This document shows, piece by piece, positions 1 through 8,736 of a stretch of 54,554 bases of DNA; the first letter of the stretch is position 1; the number at the start of each line of letters is the position of its first letter. The DNA is from an uncultured Oscillospiraceae bacterium (GTDB taxonomy: Bacteria; Bacillota; Clostridia; Oscillospirales; Oscillospiraceae): the NCBI GenBank assembly GCA_947625355.1, contig CANQOA010000010.1:1-54554 (forward strand), given 5' to 3'. The notes beneath the pieces were generated by a model. That model was not told the DNA's origin. It ran no database searches and saw only the letters and a program-made list of their open reading frames with translations. Both the position numbers and the translations under genes were made by a program.

Positions 1-669
1 GGCATGAACGACGAGTATCTGCGTCTGCGGGACCACACCCCCGAGGAGCTGAGCTTCTACTCCAAGGCCACCACGGACTTTGAGTATCTCTTCCCCTTCG
101 GCTGGGGCGAGCTGTGGGGCATCGCGGACCGGACCGACTACGACCTGACCCAGCACCAGACCTTCTCCGGCGAGAAGATGGAATACAAGGAAGAGGGCAT
201 GGCCGAGGGCTTCATCCCCTATGTCATCGAGCCCAGTCTGGGCGCGGACCGGGTGATGCTGGCCTTCCTCATCGACGCCTACGACGAGGAACAGGTGGGC
301 GTGGACAAGAAGGGCAACCCCGACGTGCGCACGGTGCTGCATCTGCACCCCCAGCTGGCGCCCTATAAGTGCGCGGTGCTGCCGCTGAGCAAGAAGGACG
401 TGCTCGCCGGCCCGGCCCATGAGCTCTACCAGACGCTGTGCAAGCAGTTCTCCTGCGACTATGACGAGACCGGCTCCATCGGCAAGCGCTATCGCCGCCA
501 GGACGAGATCGGCACCCCCTTCTGCGTGACGCTGGACTTCCAGACCGTGGGCGACGGCGACGTGCCCGCCGACGGCTGCGTCACCGTCCGGGAGCGCGAC
601 TCCATGGAGCAGGTGCGCATCCCCATGGCCGAGGTGGCGGATTATATCGCCCAGCGCGTCAAGTATTGA
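1..669 (+). CDS. glyQS: Glycyl-tRNA synthetase, single-chain class II type (C-terminal part)
   Basis: This is the C-terminal part of a class II glycine--tRNA ligase, which charges tRNA-Gly in the cytoplasm. The frame is open at the left edge, so the N-terminal part lies outside the window. The stretch [16 protein letters not shown] fits class II motif 3, with the arginine that contacts ATP, and follows YVIEPSLG-type sequence of the alpha2 family. From about residue 120 the anticodon-binding domain begins ([14 protein letters not shown]) and runs to the natural end. About 220 of the roughly 460 residues usual for the family are present. The stop overlaps the TTG start of the next gene by four bases, which suggests translational coupling. 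Confidence 0.93.
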   Translation, partial: GMNDEYLRLRDHTPEELSFYSKATTDFEYLFPFGWGELWGIADRTDYDLTQHQTFSGEKMEYKEEGMAEGFIPYVIEPSLGADRVMLAFLIDAYDEEQVGVDKKGNPDVRTVLHLHPQLAPYKCAVLPLSKKDVLAGPAHELYQTLCKQFSCDYDETGSIGKRYRRQDEIGTPFCVTLDFQTVGDGDVPADGCVTVRERDSMEQVRIPMAEVADYIAQRVKY

Positions 670-1043
670 TCGTGAACGAGGAAAACCGGCCCGCCGAGGA
701 AAAGCTCACCGCGGGCCAGGCCTTCGTAAAGAGCATCCGCCCGGCGGGGTGCGCGCTGTTCCTGATCCTGGCGGTGCTGGTGGCGGCGGTGTGCCTCACC
801 GCCGGCCGGGACCCCATCCCGGGCTATACGCCCCCGGAGCGGGCCAGCTATGAAAACGACCTTAGCCAGCTGGTGACCGTGCTGGAGACCCAGGTTTTCC
901 CGAAGCTGCCGGAATACACGATGGCCGCCCGCCTCACCGGCGATACCGTCACCGTCACCATTGACGACGCCCACTTCGTGGTGGGCCGATCCGCCATCCT
1001 GCGGTACTTTCCGGAGGATCTGATCACATTTGAAAGGGGCTGA
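666..1043 (+). CDS. Small single-pass membrane protein, function unknown
   Basis: I do not recognise this 125-residue protein. It has a hydrophilic N-terminus, one hydrophobic helix at about residues 28-46 ([19 protein letters not shown]) and a soluble C-terminal part of about 75 residues, which by topology would sit outside the membrane. The TTG start shares four bases (TTGA) with the glyQS stop; a GTG two codons later is the alternative. No good ribosome binding site precedes either, so coupled translation from glyQS is likely. The next gene starts six bases after its stop, so all three read as one operon. Codon use matches the neighbours, which supports a real gene. Confidence 0.7.
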   Translation: MIVNEENRPAEEKLTAGQAFVKSIRPAGCALFLILAVLVAAVCLTAGRDPIPGYTPPERASYENDLSQLVTVLETQVFPKLPEYTMAARLTGDTVTVTIDDAHFVVGRSAILRYFPEDLITFERG

Positions 1044-1048
1044 CCGCC

Positions 1049-2245
1049 TTGAAGATCAAAGTGGCCGCCGCCGCGCCGGAGCTTCTGCCCGGCCGGCCCG
1101 GCCAGAACATGGCCAACGTCCTGGCCGCCATCAGCCGGGCCCGGGCGGACGGCGCCTCCCTGCTGGTGCTGCCCGCCGGCATCCCGGAGGATATGAACCG
1201 GGGCGCGCTGGAGCGTCAGGCGGGGCCCATGACGATCTACCCCATCAACCGGGCCTCCCTGCCCCGGGAGGAGCTGCTGCACCACCACGAGATGGATGTG
1301 CTGTGCTGCTCCGACAGCTCCCCCGCCACCGTCTCCTCCCACTACGACAACATCAATCTGGCCGGCCTGGCCAGCCATGAGAACATGGCCGTGGTGGTCA
1401 TGGCCTGCCCCATGGGCGGCGACGGCGGCACGCTGTATACCGGCCAGTGCGTCATCGCCCAGAACGGCGCCATCCTGAAATGCGCCGACGGCTATGTGAT
1501 CGCCCAGGTATCCATCCCCAGCCGGGAAAAGACGCCCCCCGTGGAGGAACAGGTCACCGACCAGTCCACCACTCCCTGGATCCCCTTCCCGGAGCAGCTG
1601 CCCCGGGTGCTGAAGCTCCAGGGTGAGGGCCTGGCCCGGCGGATGATGCGCCTGGGGGCCACCCAGCTGTCCGTGAGCATCGGCCGCAACGCCTCCTCCC
1701 TGCTGGCGCTGACCGCCTGCGTCACGGCGGTGGATAAGCTGAAGCTGTCCCGGAAGAACATCCATGTGGACGCCGACGGCAACCGGGCCCACCAGATCGC
1801 CGCCGCCCTTGGGGTCACGCTGAACGGCCCGAGCGGCTTGGCCGTGGACAGCACCGACCTCACCGTCCGGGTGCTGGAGGGCATCCAGCCGGAGCATTAC
1901 GCCGTGAACGCCACCGTGCCCCGGAGCGTGGCGCGGCTGGTGATGCGCTATTACGCCAACACCTGCGGCAACATGGCCCTGTCCGTGCCCATCCGCTCCA
2001 TCGTCCATGACGACGATGCCGAGCCCTGGGAGCTGTACGATTTCCTGCTTCACTTCTCCCTGGTCTACGACCTGCCCAAGTGGGGCCAGGCCCGGCTTTT
2101 GGAGGACACCTTCGCCGCCCAGTACAAGGACGAGGACATCCGCCGGGTCCTGGACCGGTTCTTCGACGTCTACCGCCGCCCGGTCCCCTGCGACGGCCCC
2201 ATCGTGTTCCCCTGCGAAAGCCGCGCCGTCCAGACCGTCCAGTAA
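1049..2245 (+). CDS. Degenerate NadE-like protein (NAD synthetase family, catalytic motifs lost)
   Basis: The 398-residue product follows the order of full-length glutamine-dependent NAD synthetase: an N-terminal nitrilase-like part (residues 1-155) and a C-terminal synthetase-like part (about 180-390, with PWELYDFLLHFSLVYDLPK near 326-344). It is far shorter than the usual 640 or so residues. The ATP-pyrophosphatase loop SGGLDS is replaced by SIGRNASS (210-217). The Glu, Lys and Cys of the amidase triad are not seen at their places. The TTG start has a ribosome binding site (AAAGGGG) 10 bases upstream. The frame is intact with normal codon use, so it appears maintained rather than freshly decayed. 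A changed or regulatory role is possible but not shown. Confidence 0.7.
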   Translation: MKIKVAAAAPELLPGRPGQNMANVLAAISRARADGASLLVLPAGIPEDMNRGALERQAGPMTIYPINRASLPREELLHHHEMDVLCCSDSSPATVSSHYDNINLAGLASHENMAVVVMACPMGGDGGTLYTGQCVIAQNGAILKCADGYVIAQVSIPSREKTPPVEEQVTDQSTTPWIPFPEQLPRVLKLQGEGLARRMMRLGATQLSVSIGRNASSLLALTACVTAVDKLKLSRKNIHVDADGNRAHQIAAALGVTLNGPSGLAVDSTDLTVRVLEGIQPEHYAVNATVPRSVARLVMRYYANTCGNMALSVPIRSIVHDDDAEPWELYDFLLHFSLVYDLPKWGQARLLEDTFAAQYKDEDIRRVLDRFFDVYRRPVPCDGPIVFPCESRAVQTVQ

Positions 2246-2268
2246 CATACCTGCCGCAGCCGTGCAAA

Positions 2269-2304
2269 CGATCCGCCCCTCTCCCGTGGGAGAGGGGCGG
2301 ATCG
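2269..2304. repeat. Perfect 17-bp inverted repeat between convergent genes
   Basis: CGATCCGCCCCTCTCCC at 2269-2285 is followed by two bases and its exact reverse complement at 2288-2304. It lies in the 97-base gap between the NadE-like gene and sfsA, which converge. It lacks a U-tract on both sides, so it is not a textbook intrinsic terminator, but it could act as a bidirectional transcript end or be a small palindromic repeat. Confidence 0.75.
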
Positions 2305-2342
2305 CCGCGTTCGTCCGCTGTTTCATTCCGCGCCGGCAGTTT

Positions 2343-3020
2343 TCACAGCCGCACCTCCACCGGCGCGTTCAGCGCCATGGAATCCGGCGTCACCCGGCAG
2401 TCGTATGCCAGCACCCGCACGCCCCCGTCATGGGCGGCCCGCAGCGCCGCGGCGAAAGCCGGGTCGGTGGCCGCATTGGGCGTAAAATACGCCACGCGCT
2501 CCATCTGGATGACGAACAGCACATAGGCCGCTCCGCCCGCTTTGGCAAAGGCCGTCAGCTCCCGCAGGTGCTTCACGCCCCGGGCCGTGGGCGCGTCCGG
2601 GAACAGGACCGCGCCGTCCCGCTCCAGCGTCACCCCTTTGACCTCCAGCAAGGCCAGCTCCGGGATAAAAGCCGCAATATCGAACCGGCTGTCGCCGTAT
2701 CTGTACTCCGGCCGGATCTCCGCCCCCGGCGGGAACACGTTTCCCGCCCGCAGCCATTCCAGCGCCGCGGCGTTGGGGGCCTGGCTGTCCATGTTGACCA
2801 GCCGCGTCCCCTTCTCCACCGCCACCAGATCGTAGCGGGTCTTGCGGGCGGGATTCGTCCCCTCCGCCAGGTAGACCCGCGCGCCGGGCACCAGCAGCTC
2901 CCGGCACCGGCCGGTGTTCTTCACATGCACCGTCTCGGTATGCCCGTCCAGGTCCACATACGCGATGAACCGGTTCGGCCGGGCGAGGAATCGCCCGGCC
3001 ACGACGCTTTCATACTTCAT
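2343..3020 (-). CDS. sfsA: SfsA family protein (sugar fermentation stimulation protein homologue)
   Basis: The 225-residue product matches the SfsA family along its length: an N-terminal OB-like part ([30 protein letters not shown]) and a nuclease-like core with [16 protein letters not shown] and [13 protein letters not shown]. The E-V-K stretch resembles restriction-endonuclease-fold metal sites. The cellular role is uncertain; DNA binding has been reported for the E. coli protein. I chose the ATG at 3018-3020, which aligns with the family start and overlaps the end of the upstream ATPase gene by 11 bases. It is therefore the last gene of the transporter operon, an unusual companion. Confidence 0.9.
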   Translation of the reverse strand: MKYESVVAGRFLARPNRFIAYVDLDGHTETVHVKNTGRCRELLVPGARVYLAEGTNPARKTRYDLVAVEKGTRLVNMDSQAPNAAALEWLRAGNVFPPGAEIRPEYRYGDSRFDIAAFIPELALLEVKGVTLERDGAVLFPDAPTARGVKHLRELTAFAKAGGAAYVLFVIQMERVAYFTPNAATDPAFAAALRAAHDGGVRVLAYDCRVTPDSMALNAPVEVRL

Positions 3021-3759
3021 CCCGCACCGCCTGCAGCAGCTTCTTCGTGTACTCATGCCGGGGGTGGCCGTACACCTCTTCCACCGGGCCCGACTCCACG
3101 ATCCGTCCCTTTTCCATCACCAGCACCCGGTCGCAGATGGAGTAGACCACGTTCAGATCGTGGCTGATGAACAGATAGCTCAGGTCCAGCTCCTGCCGCA
3201 GCTTCCACAGCAGATCCAATATCTGGGCCTGGATGGTCACGTCCAGCGCCGATACCGGCTCGTCGGCGATGATGAACCTGGGCCGCTGGATGAGGGCCAG
3301 GGCGATGGCCACCCGCTGGCGCTGGCCGCCGCTGAGCTGGCGGGGCCTATTATTACCATAATCTTTATCCAGCTCCACCTGCTCCATCATGTCCAGCACC
3401 CGGCGCCTGCGCTCGGCGGCGTCATATTTGCCGAAGATGCGCAGCGGCTCCTCCAGGATCCACCCCACCGTCCGGGCGGGATTGAGGCTGGAGGCCGGGT
3501 CCTGGAACACCATCTGGGGCCGCTTCGTGAAGTGCTCGATCCGGCCGGACACCTGCTGTCCGGGGAGCATGCCCAGAATGGCCTTGGAGAGGGTGGACTT
3601 CCCGCAGCCAGACTCTCCCACCAGGCCGACGATCTCCTTGTGGTTTACATAAAAACTTACATCATGGACCGCCTCATACCCGGCCCGCCGGCCGAACACG
3701 GTGGCGTCGGTATACCGCACGCTCAGGTGCTCCACTTCCAAGACCCGCTGTTCATCCAT
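3010..3759 (-). CDS. oppF: Peptide/nickel-type ABC transporter ATP-binding protein (OppF/DppF-like)
   Basis: One of the two ATPases that drive import by a peptide- or nickel-type ABC transporter at the inner face of the membrane. Visible motifs are Walker A (GESGCGKST, about 48-56), Q-loop (MVFQDP), signature LSGGQRQR, Walker B (RFIIADEP) and the H-loop ([10 protein letters not shown]). At 249 residues it is shorter than typical OppF (about 300-330) and closer to NikE. It lacks the usual C-terminal oligopeptide-binding extension. It overlaps oppD upstream by eight bases and sfsA downstream by 11 bases. Confidence 0.93.
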   Translation of the reverse strand: MDEQRVLEVEHLSVRYTDATVFGRRAGYEAVHDVSFYVNHKEIVGLVGESGCGKSTLSKAILGMLPGQQVSGRIEHFTKRPQMVFQDPASSLNPARTVGWILEEPLRIFGKYDAAERRRRVLDMMEQVELDKDYGNNRPRQLSGGQRQRVAIALALIQRPRFIIADEPVSALDVTIQAQILDLLWKLRQELDLSYLFISHDLNVVYSICDRVLVMEKGRIVESGPVEEVYGHPRHEYTKKLLQAVRDEV

Positions 3760-4540
3760 GGCGTTTCCTCTGAGGGATGGCGGCGATGAGCCGCTTCGTA
3801 TACTCTTCCTGCGGATCGGCGAACACCGCGTCCGTGTCTCCCCGCTCCACGATGCGCCCCCGGTGCATCACCGCCACGCGCTCGCACAGCCGCCGCACGA
3901 CGCGCAGATCGTGGCTGATGAGCAGGATCGCCACGCCGTGATCCGTGCTGAAGGACTTGAGCAGCGAGAGGATCTGGGCCTGGACGGTCACGTCCAGGGC
4001 GGTGGTGGGCTCGTCGCAGATCAGCAGCCGCGGGCGGATCACCATGGCCGAGGCGATGACGGCCCGCTGGCGCTGGCCGCCGCTGAGCTGGTGGGGATAT
4101 TTCTCATAGGTCCGTTCCGGGTCGGGCAGGCCCACCTGGGCCATGGCCTCCAGGGCCTTGGCCCGGCGCTCGTCCGGAGATAGATCCGTGTGGATCTTCA
4201 GCACCTCCTCCACCTGGCGGCCCACCCGCATCAAGGGGTTGAGGCTGGTCATGGGTTCCTGGAACACTACGCCGATGTCCCGGCCCTGGATCTTGCGCAG
4301 CTGGTCCCGGGAGCAGGTCAGCAGGTCCCGGCCGTCAAAAAGCACCTGGCCGGACATATCCACGTTCCACCGCTCGATGAGGCCCGACAGGGCCATGGCG
4401 GTGACGGTCTTGCCCGAGCCGGACTCCCCCACCAGCCCCAGCCGCTGGCCGGGCTCCACGGTCAGGTCCACGCCCCGGACCGCCTCCTTGCCGGTGGAGA
4501 GGAACGTCACATGCAGGTCCCGGATATCAAGCAGCGCCAT
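3752..4540 (-). CDS. oppD: Peptide/nickel-type ABC transporter ATP-binding protein (OppD/DppD-like)
   Basis: The second ATPase of the importer, 262 residues, expected to pair with OppF under the permease dimer. It has Walker A ([12 protein letters not shown]), the Q-loop in [17 protein letters not shown], the signature LSGGQRQR, Walker B ([14 protein letters not shown]) and the H-loop ([10 protein letters not shown]). As with its partner, the C-terminal extension of long OppD proteins is missing, so the size resembles NikD. The start overlaps the end of oppC by 14 bases and its stop overlaps oppF, so the genes are translationally coupled. Substrate cannot be told from this subunit. Confidence 0.93.
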   Translation of the reverse strand: MALLDIRDLHVTFLSTGKEAVRGVDLTVEPGQRLGLVGESGSGKTVTAMALSGLIERWNVDMSGQVLFDGRDLLTCSRDQLRKIQGRDIGVVFQEPMTSLNPLMRVGRQVEEVLKIHTDLSPDERRAKALEAMAQVGLPDPERTYEKYPHQLSGGQRQRAVIASAMVIRPRLLICDEPTTALDVTVQAQILSLLKSFSTDHGVAILLISHDLRVVRRLCERVAVMHRGRIVERGDTDAVFADPQEEYTKRLIAAIPQRKRHG

Positions 4541-5333
4541 AGTCCCCTCCCATCCCCTCGCTGAGAAGGCCGAACCCCAGCACCAGCAGGATGATGGCCG
4601 CGCCGGCGCTCAGGGCGTACCACGGCGCGGTGAGCAGATACCCCTGCGCCTCGTTCAGCATCCGGCCGAGGCTGGCATCCGGGGGCTGGACCCCCACGCC
4701 CAGATAGCTCATGGACGCCTCCGCCAGCACGGCGTTGTTGAACCCGATGGCCACGCTGGGCAGCAGCACCGGCACGATATTGGGCAGGATGTGCCGGAAC
4801 AGGACGCGCATGTCCCCCGCGCCCATGAGCTTGGCCAGGGCCACATAGTCCTGGCTCTTCTGCCGGGCCACCTCCCCGCGGACGACGCGGGCGAAGCTGG
4901 GGATGAACAGCAGCCCCAGCGCCAGGATGATGTTATACTTGCCGCCGCCCATCAGCGCGATGAGCACCAGGGCCAGCAGGATGCTGGGGAAGGCGGCGAG
5001 GGCGTCGTTCAGGCGCATGACGATCTCGTCCAGCCACCCGCCATAGTACCCCGTCAGCCCGCCGATGACGAGCCCCGCCGCCAGGCCGATGGCCACCGTG
5101 GCCGCGGCGATGAGGAACGTGGCCCCGGCCCCCTCCACCACTCGGGACAGGATGTCCCGGCCAAAATTGTCCGTGCCCAGCGGGTGGGTCAGGCAGGGGG
5201 CCAGCCGCTTGGCGGCGCCGTTCATGGCGTTGGGGTCATAGGGCGTCCACACCAGGCCCACCAAGATGATGAGCAGCATGACCGCGGTGATGGCCGCGCC
5301 CGCTGTGAAGTTTTTGTTGTGTCTCAGTTTCAT
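4527..5333 (-). CDS. oppC: Peptide/nickel-type ABC transporter permease (OppC/DppC-like)
   Basis: Second permease of the importer, 268 residues with about six membrane helices; the first is at about residues 12-30. The family signatures [18 protein letters not shown] near the N-terminus and the EAA loop [20 protein letters not shown], which contacts the ATPases, are clear. It begins four bases after the stop of oppB and overlaps oppD. Together with OppB it forms the translocation path. Confidence 0.93.
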   Translation of the reverse strand: MKLRHNKNFTAGAAITAVMLLIILVGLVWTPYDPNAMNGAAKRLAPCLTHPLGTDNFGRDILSRVVEGAGATFLIAAATVAIGLAAGLVIGGLTGYYGGWLDEIVMRLNDALAAFPSILLALVLIALMGGGKYNIILALGLLFIPSFARVVRGEVARQKSQDYVALAKLMGAGDMRVLFRHILPNIVPVLLPSVAIGFNNAVLAEASMSYLGVGVQPPDASLGRMLNEAQGYLLTAPWYALSAGAAIILLVLGFGLLSEGMGGDYGAA

Positions 5334-5337
5334 ACGC

Positions 5338-6279
5338 TCACCCCAGCCGGATGCGGGGGTCGATGGTCTGGGTGACCACGTCCGCCAGATAGTTCATGAA
5401 CACCACCAGAGCCGCGATGATGACCACGATGCACTGCACCACGGGATAGTCCCGGTTGCCGATGCTGGCCAGCAGCAGCCGGCCCAGTCCCGGCAGGGCA
5501 AACACCTGCTCCACGATGATGGACCCGGCCACGATGTCCGCCAAGGTCATGGCCAGGAAGGTGACCACCGGCAGGATGGCGTTTCTCAGCACATGGCCGC
5601 GCAGCACCCCCCAGCGGGAGTTGCCCCGGCTGTAAGCCGTGCGCACATAGTCCTCGTCCATCTGGTCCAGGATGGACGAGCGCAGAAGCTTTGTGACCAT
5701 GGCGGCCTTGGGGATAGCGATGGCCAGGGCCGGGAACGCCAAGTAGCCCAAAAAGCCCCAGAAGCTCTCCTGGGGCCGGACGAACCCACCGGGCACAAAC
5801 AGCTTCAGCACCAAGCCGAAAACGTAGGTGAACACGATGCCCAAAAAGAACGGGGGAATGGCCATGAACACTTGGTTCATGGCCACGAATACCCGGTCGA
5901 TCCGCCGACCCTGCCACCGTGCCAGCGCGATGCCAAGAGGGACGCTGATGGCGATCACGAGCAGCCACGCCATGAGGGACAGCGCCGCCGTGACGACGCC
6001 CTTTCCCTCCATGACTTCGGCCACGCGCATGCCATAGCTGTAGCTGGCGCCCATGTCGCCCGTGACGAAACCGGTGAGCCAATCCCAGTAGCGCACGAAT
6101 ACGTTCCGGTCCAGACCCATCTCATGGCGCAGCGCCGCCGCCCGCTCCGGGGTATAGTCGTTGCCCAGGAGCTTGGCGGTGGGGTCGCCGGGGATGATCT
6201 GGAAGGCCAGGAAGGCGAGCAGGGATATGAGGAGCAGCGTGACGAGAAGGACTCCTGTTTTTTTCAGCACATACCGCAC
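5338..6279 (-). CDS. oppB: Peptide/nickel-type ABC transporter permease (OppB/DppB-like)
   Basis: First permease of the importer, 313 residues, normal for the family. The N-terminal helix (residues 9-28) is followed by the conserved IIPGDPTAKLLG stretch typical of OppB/NikB, and the EAA loop YVRTAYSRGNSRWGVLRGHV lies in the C-terminal half. The GTG start directly abuts the TAA stop of oppA, so translation probably continues by re-initiation. Alternative family labels are NikB or DppB; sequence alone does not decide. Confidence 0.93.
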   Translation of the reverse strand: MRYVLKKTGVLLVTLLLISLLAFLAFQIIPGDPTAKLLGNDYTPERAAALRHEMGLDRNVFVRYWDWLTGFVTGDMGASYSYGMRVAEVMEGKGVVTAALSLMAWLLVIAISVPLGIALARWQGRRIDRVFVAMNQVFMAIPPFFLGIVFTYVFGLVLKLFVPGGFVRPQESFWGFLGYLAFPALAIAIPKAAMVTKLLRSSILDQMDEDYVRTAYSRGNSRWGVLRGHVLRNAILPVVTFLAMTLADIVAGSIIVEQVFALPGLGRLLLASIGNRDYPVVQCIVVIIAALVVFMNYLADVVTQTIDPRIRLG

Positions 6280-7809
6280 TTACGCGGTCTTTTCAACGCA
6301 GCCCAGGTCCATCACGTACAGCGGATAGAACCGGTAGCCGGTCACGTTGGGCTGCATGACCACGAAGTCCGCCAGGTCCTGGATGTAGACGTTGGCGGCC
6401 TGCTGGGCGAGGATGCTCTGGCAGTCGCGGAACCGCGCGACCTGCTCGGCGTCGTCCTCCGTGGCCAGGGCCGCGGCGTAGGCCGCGTCATAGTCGGCGT
6501 TCACAAAGCCGATGAAGTTCTTGGGACTGTCGCTGACGAAGCGGGAGAGCATGGCCGAGGCGGTGAGGGTGGAGGCGTCCATGCCGCACACCGTGGCCTC
6601 GAACTGCCGGCCCTGGTACACGTCGGAGTACCAGGTGGCCCACTCCACCTGCTGGATCTCGGCCTTGACCGCGCCGCCCAGCTGGTCCAGCAGATTCACG
6701 ACCACCTGGGCCGCGTCCACATGGGGGGTATAGTTGCTGGGCACGGTGATGGTGAACGCCAGCGGATGGGCCGCGTCATAGCCGGCCTGGGCCAGCAGCT
6801 CCAGGGCCTTCTGGGCGTCCGGCTGGTAAAAGTCGGTCAGCTCGGCGTCGAAGTACTTGCCGAAGGCGGGATACATGCTGCTGCCCACGGCAAAGCCATG
6901 GCCGTCCCCGGCCAGGTCGATGACCATCTGCTTGTCGACGCCATAGCACAGCGCCTGGCGCACGAGCGGCTCGTCAAAGGGCGGCTGGGCGTTGTTGAGA
7001 TACACCGCCTGCACCAGGTTCATGCTGCCCTCCAGCACGGTAAGGTCGGCCAGCTCCGCCACCTGGCTGGCCTCCAGATGGGCCGCCAGATCGATGGCGC
7101 CGGAGCGCAGGCTCATGACCATGGTCTGGCCGTCCTCGATGACCCGGAAGGTGACCTTGGCGCACCGGGCCTTCTCGCCCCAATAGTCCTCGAACCGCTC
7201 CATCACGATGTTCTCCTGGGGCGAGCGGGACACATACCGGAACGGACCGGTGCCGACGATGCCGTCGGCGGGGTCGCTGCCCTCGGGGATGATGGCGGCG
7301 GTCATATACGCGGGGAACTCCACGTCGGGCGTGGAGAGGGTCACGACGACGGTTTTGTCGTCTGCAGCTTCCACGCCGGCGACGTTCGCCAGCGTGGCCA
7401 TCAGGGGCTCACCGGTGTCGAGACCTGCGGCACGGGTCAGAGAATAAACGACGTCCCCGGCCGTGACCTCGCTTCCGTCATGGAACCGCACGCCCTCACG
7501 CAGGGTGAAGGTATACTGATCTGCGGCTTCGCTGACGGTGTAATCTTCGGCGACGGCGGGGACGAGATTTCCCTCGGTATCGGGCTTCAACAGCCCTTCA
7601 TAGATGTTGAATAGGACTTCTCTGGTTCCTGCCGACGACGAAGATACGTGCGGGTCAAGACTGCTGTCCAGGTCTGCGGCGATGCCGACGATAAGCTCGG
7701 CGTCTCCGGTGGAGCCGTTTTCCGCCGCCCAGGCTGACTGGCCGCCTCCGATGAAGAGTGCCGCCGTCATAACGAGCGTCAGCGCAAGAGTGAGAATGCG
7801 TTTTGTCAT
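6280..7809 (-). CDS. oppA: Extracellular solute-binding protein, family 5 (OppA/NikA-like)
   Basis: The binding protein of the transporter, 509 residues, expected to deliver peptides, nickel chelates or similar ligands to OppBC. Family 5 features include LVPAVAEDYTV, YTFTLREGVRFHDGSEVTA and GTGPFRYVS. The N-terminus is a clean Sec signal (hydrophobic core about 5-22, then QSAWAAENG), with signal peptidase I cleavage expected after AWA. There is no lipobox cysteine, which is unusual for a Gram-positive binding protein that must stay at the cell. The ATG has AGGAG about eight bases upstream. It is first in the operon, behind a clear promoter at 7859-7887. Confidence 0.92.
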   Translation of the reverse strand: MTKRILTLALTLVMTAALFIGGGQSAWAAENGSTGDAELIVGIAADLDSSLDPHVSSSSAGTREVLFNIYEGLLKPDTEGNLVPAVAEDYTVSEAADQYTFTLREGVRFHDGSEVTAGDVVYSLTRAAGLDTGEPLMATLANVAGVEAADDKTVVVTLSTPDVEFPAYMTAAIIPEGSDPADGIVGTGPFRYVSRSPQENIVMERFEDYWGEKARCAKVTFRVIEDGQTMVMSLRSGAIDLAAHLEASQVAELADLTVLEGSMNLVQAVYLNNAQPPFDEPLVRQALCYGVDKQMVIDLAGDGHGFAVGSSMYPAFGKYFDAELTDFYQPDAQKALELLAQAGYDAAHPLAFTITVPSNYTPHVDAAQVVVNLLDQLGGAVKAEIQQVEWATWYSDVYQGRQFEATVCGMDASTLTASAMLSRFVSDSPKNFIGFVNADYDAAYAAALATEDDAEQVARFRDCQSILAQQAANVYIQDLADFVVMQPNVTGYRFYPLYVMDLGCVEKTA

Positions 7810-7858
7810 AACAAATTTCTCCTTTTGGCTCCATATTCAGTTTTCTCTTGGCCGGTCG

Positions 7859-7887
7859 AGCATACCACAATTCCCCGCCCCGGTCAA
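7859..7887 (-). promoter_or_regulatory. Sigma-A promoter of the opp operon
   Basis: On the minus strand, -35 TTGACC (complement of 7882-7887) and -10 TATGCT (complement of 7859-7864) are 17 bases apart. The site lies about 50 bases upstream of oppA. Confidence 0.65.
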
Positions 7888-7903
7888 GAGGCAAACAAGC
7901 TGC

Positions 7904-7931
7904 AAAAAATGGCCCCCTCGTCCGAGGGGGC
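7904..7931 (-). terminator. Intrinsic terminator behind tcdA
   Basis: Read on the minus strand, a nine-base-pair stem (GCCCCCTCG and its complement, 7912-7931) is followed, after CA, by six T residues (complement of 7904-7909). It ends the tcdA transcript before the opp promoter. Confidence 0.8.
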
Positions 7932-7944
7932 GTGCTATTCGTCC

Positions 7945-8652
7945 TCAGAGCCCCGCCAGGTCGCGGATGACCGCGCCGGCCAGGGCCAGGCCCGCCGCCG
8001 GCGGGACGAAGGAGACGCTGCCCGGCACCTGCCGCCGGCCGGTCTCCTCCCCGCTCTCTCCGGGGGTAAGGGGCGGCTCCCGGGACCAGACCACCTTCAG
8101 GTGGGCCACGCCCCGCTTTTTCAGCTCCCGGCGCATCACCCGCGCCAGGGGGCAGACGCTGGTCTTGGAAATATCTCCCACTTCAAAGGCGGTGGGGTCC
8201 AGCTTGTTGCCCGCGCCCATGCAGCTGATGATGGGCGTGCCCGCAGCCTGGGCCCGGACGGCCAGCTCCAGCTTGGCGGCGACGGTATCCACCGCGTCGA
8301 CCACATAGTCGTACCGGGCCAGGTCGAAGCTGTCCGCCGTCTCGGGGCCATAGAAAGCGCGGTACGCGTTCACGGTCATGTCCGGGCAGATGTCCAGCAG
8401 GCGGTCCCGGGCCGCGTCCACCTTATACTGGCCCAGGGTGCTGTGCAGGGCGACGATCTGCCGGTTCAGGTTGGTCAGGCTCACTCTGTCGTCATCCACC
8501 AGGTCCAGCGTGCCCACGCCGCCGCGGGCCAGGGCCTCCGCCGCATAGCCGCCCACGCCGCCCACGCCGAACAGGATCACGCGGGCCCGGCGCAGCCGCT
8601 CCATGGCCTGGGCCCCCAGGAGCAGTTCCGTTCTGGAAAACTGGTCAGCCAT
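7945..8652 (-). CDS. tcdA: tRNA threonylcarbamoyladenosine dehydratase (TcdA, ThiF/E1-like family)
   Basis: The 235-residue product is an E1-like enzyme expected to cyclise t6A at position 37 of tRNAs to ct6A, using ATP. It starts with QFSRTELLLGAQAMERL, typical for the family, followed by the nucleotide-binding GVGGVGGYAAEALARGG, DLVDDDRVSLTNLNRQ and DYVVDAVDTVAAKL. The C-terminal half contains CMGAGNKLDPT and VWSREPP, also family-specific. The ATG at 8650-8652 was chosen because AAAGGAG lies about 11 bases upstream; the frame runs open further up without family similarity. Confidence 0.92.
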   Translation of the reverse strand: MADQFSRTELLLGAQAMERLRRARVILFGVGGVGGYAAEALARGGVGTLDLVDDDRVSLTNLNRQIVALHSTLGQYKVDAARDRLLDICPDMTVNAYRAFYGPETADSFDLARYDYVVDAVDTVAAKLELAVRAQAAGTPIISCMGAGNKLDPTAFEVGDISKTSVCPLARVMRRELKKRGVAHLKVVWSREPPLTPGESGEETGRRQVPGSVSFVPPAAGLALAGAVIRDLAGL

Positions 8653-8679
8653 CGCCGTCGAAACTCCTTTCCATACCCG

Positions 8680-8710
8680 CCGCGCCCGGCTCATGGCGAA
8701 CCGGGCGCGG
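8680..8710. repeat. Ten-bp GC-rich inverted repeat upstream of tcdA
   Basis: CCGCGCCCGG at 8680-8689 pairs with CCGGGCGCGG at 8701-8710 across an 11-base loop. It lies between the DUF4358 gene and tcdA. The only T-tract (six T at 8715-8720) follows it on the plus strand, opposite to both flanking genes, so its role is unclear; it may attenuate read-through into tcdA. Confidence 0.6.
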
Positions 8711-8736
8711 GTCATTTTTTGCGGCACAGCCGCAGT

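Noticed and set aside
848-2326. 492-codon open frame on the minus strand across the NadE-like gene
   Set aside because: It is antisense to a well-supported gene, rich in Gly/Val/His/Gln of the kind produced by the shadow of GC-rich codons, and has no ribosome binding site or family similarity.
5266-7614. 782-codon plus-strand frame across oppB and oppA
   Set aside because: It lies antisense to two clear transporter genes and shows His/Gln/Gly-rich shadow composition.
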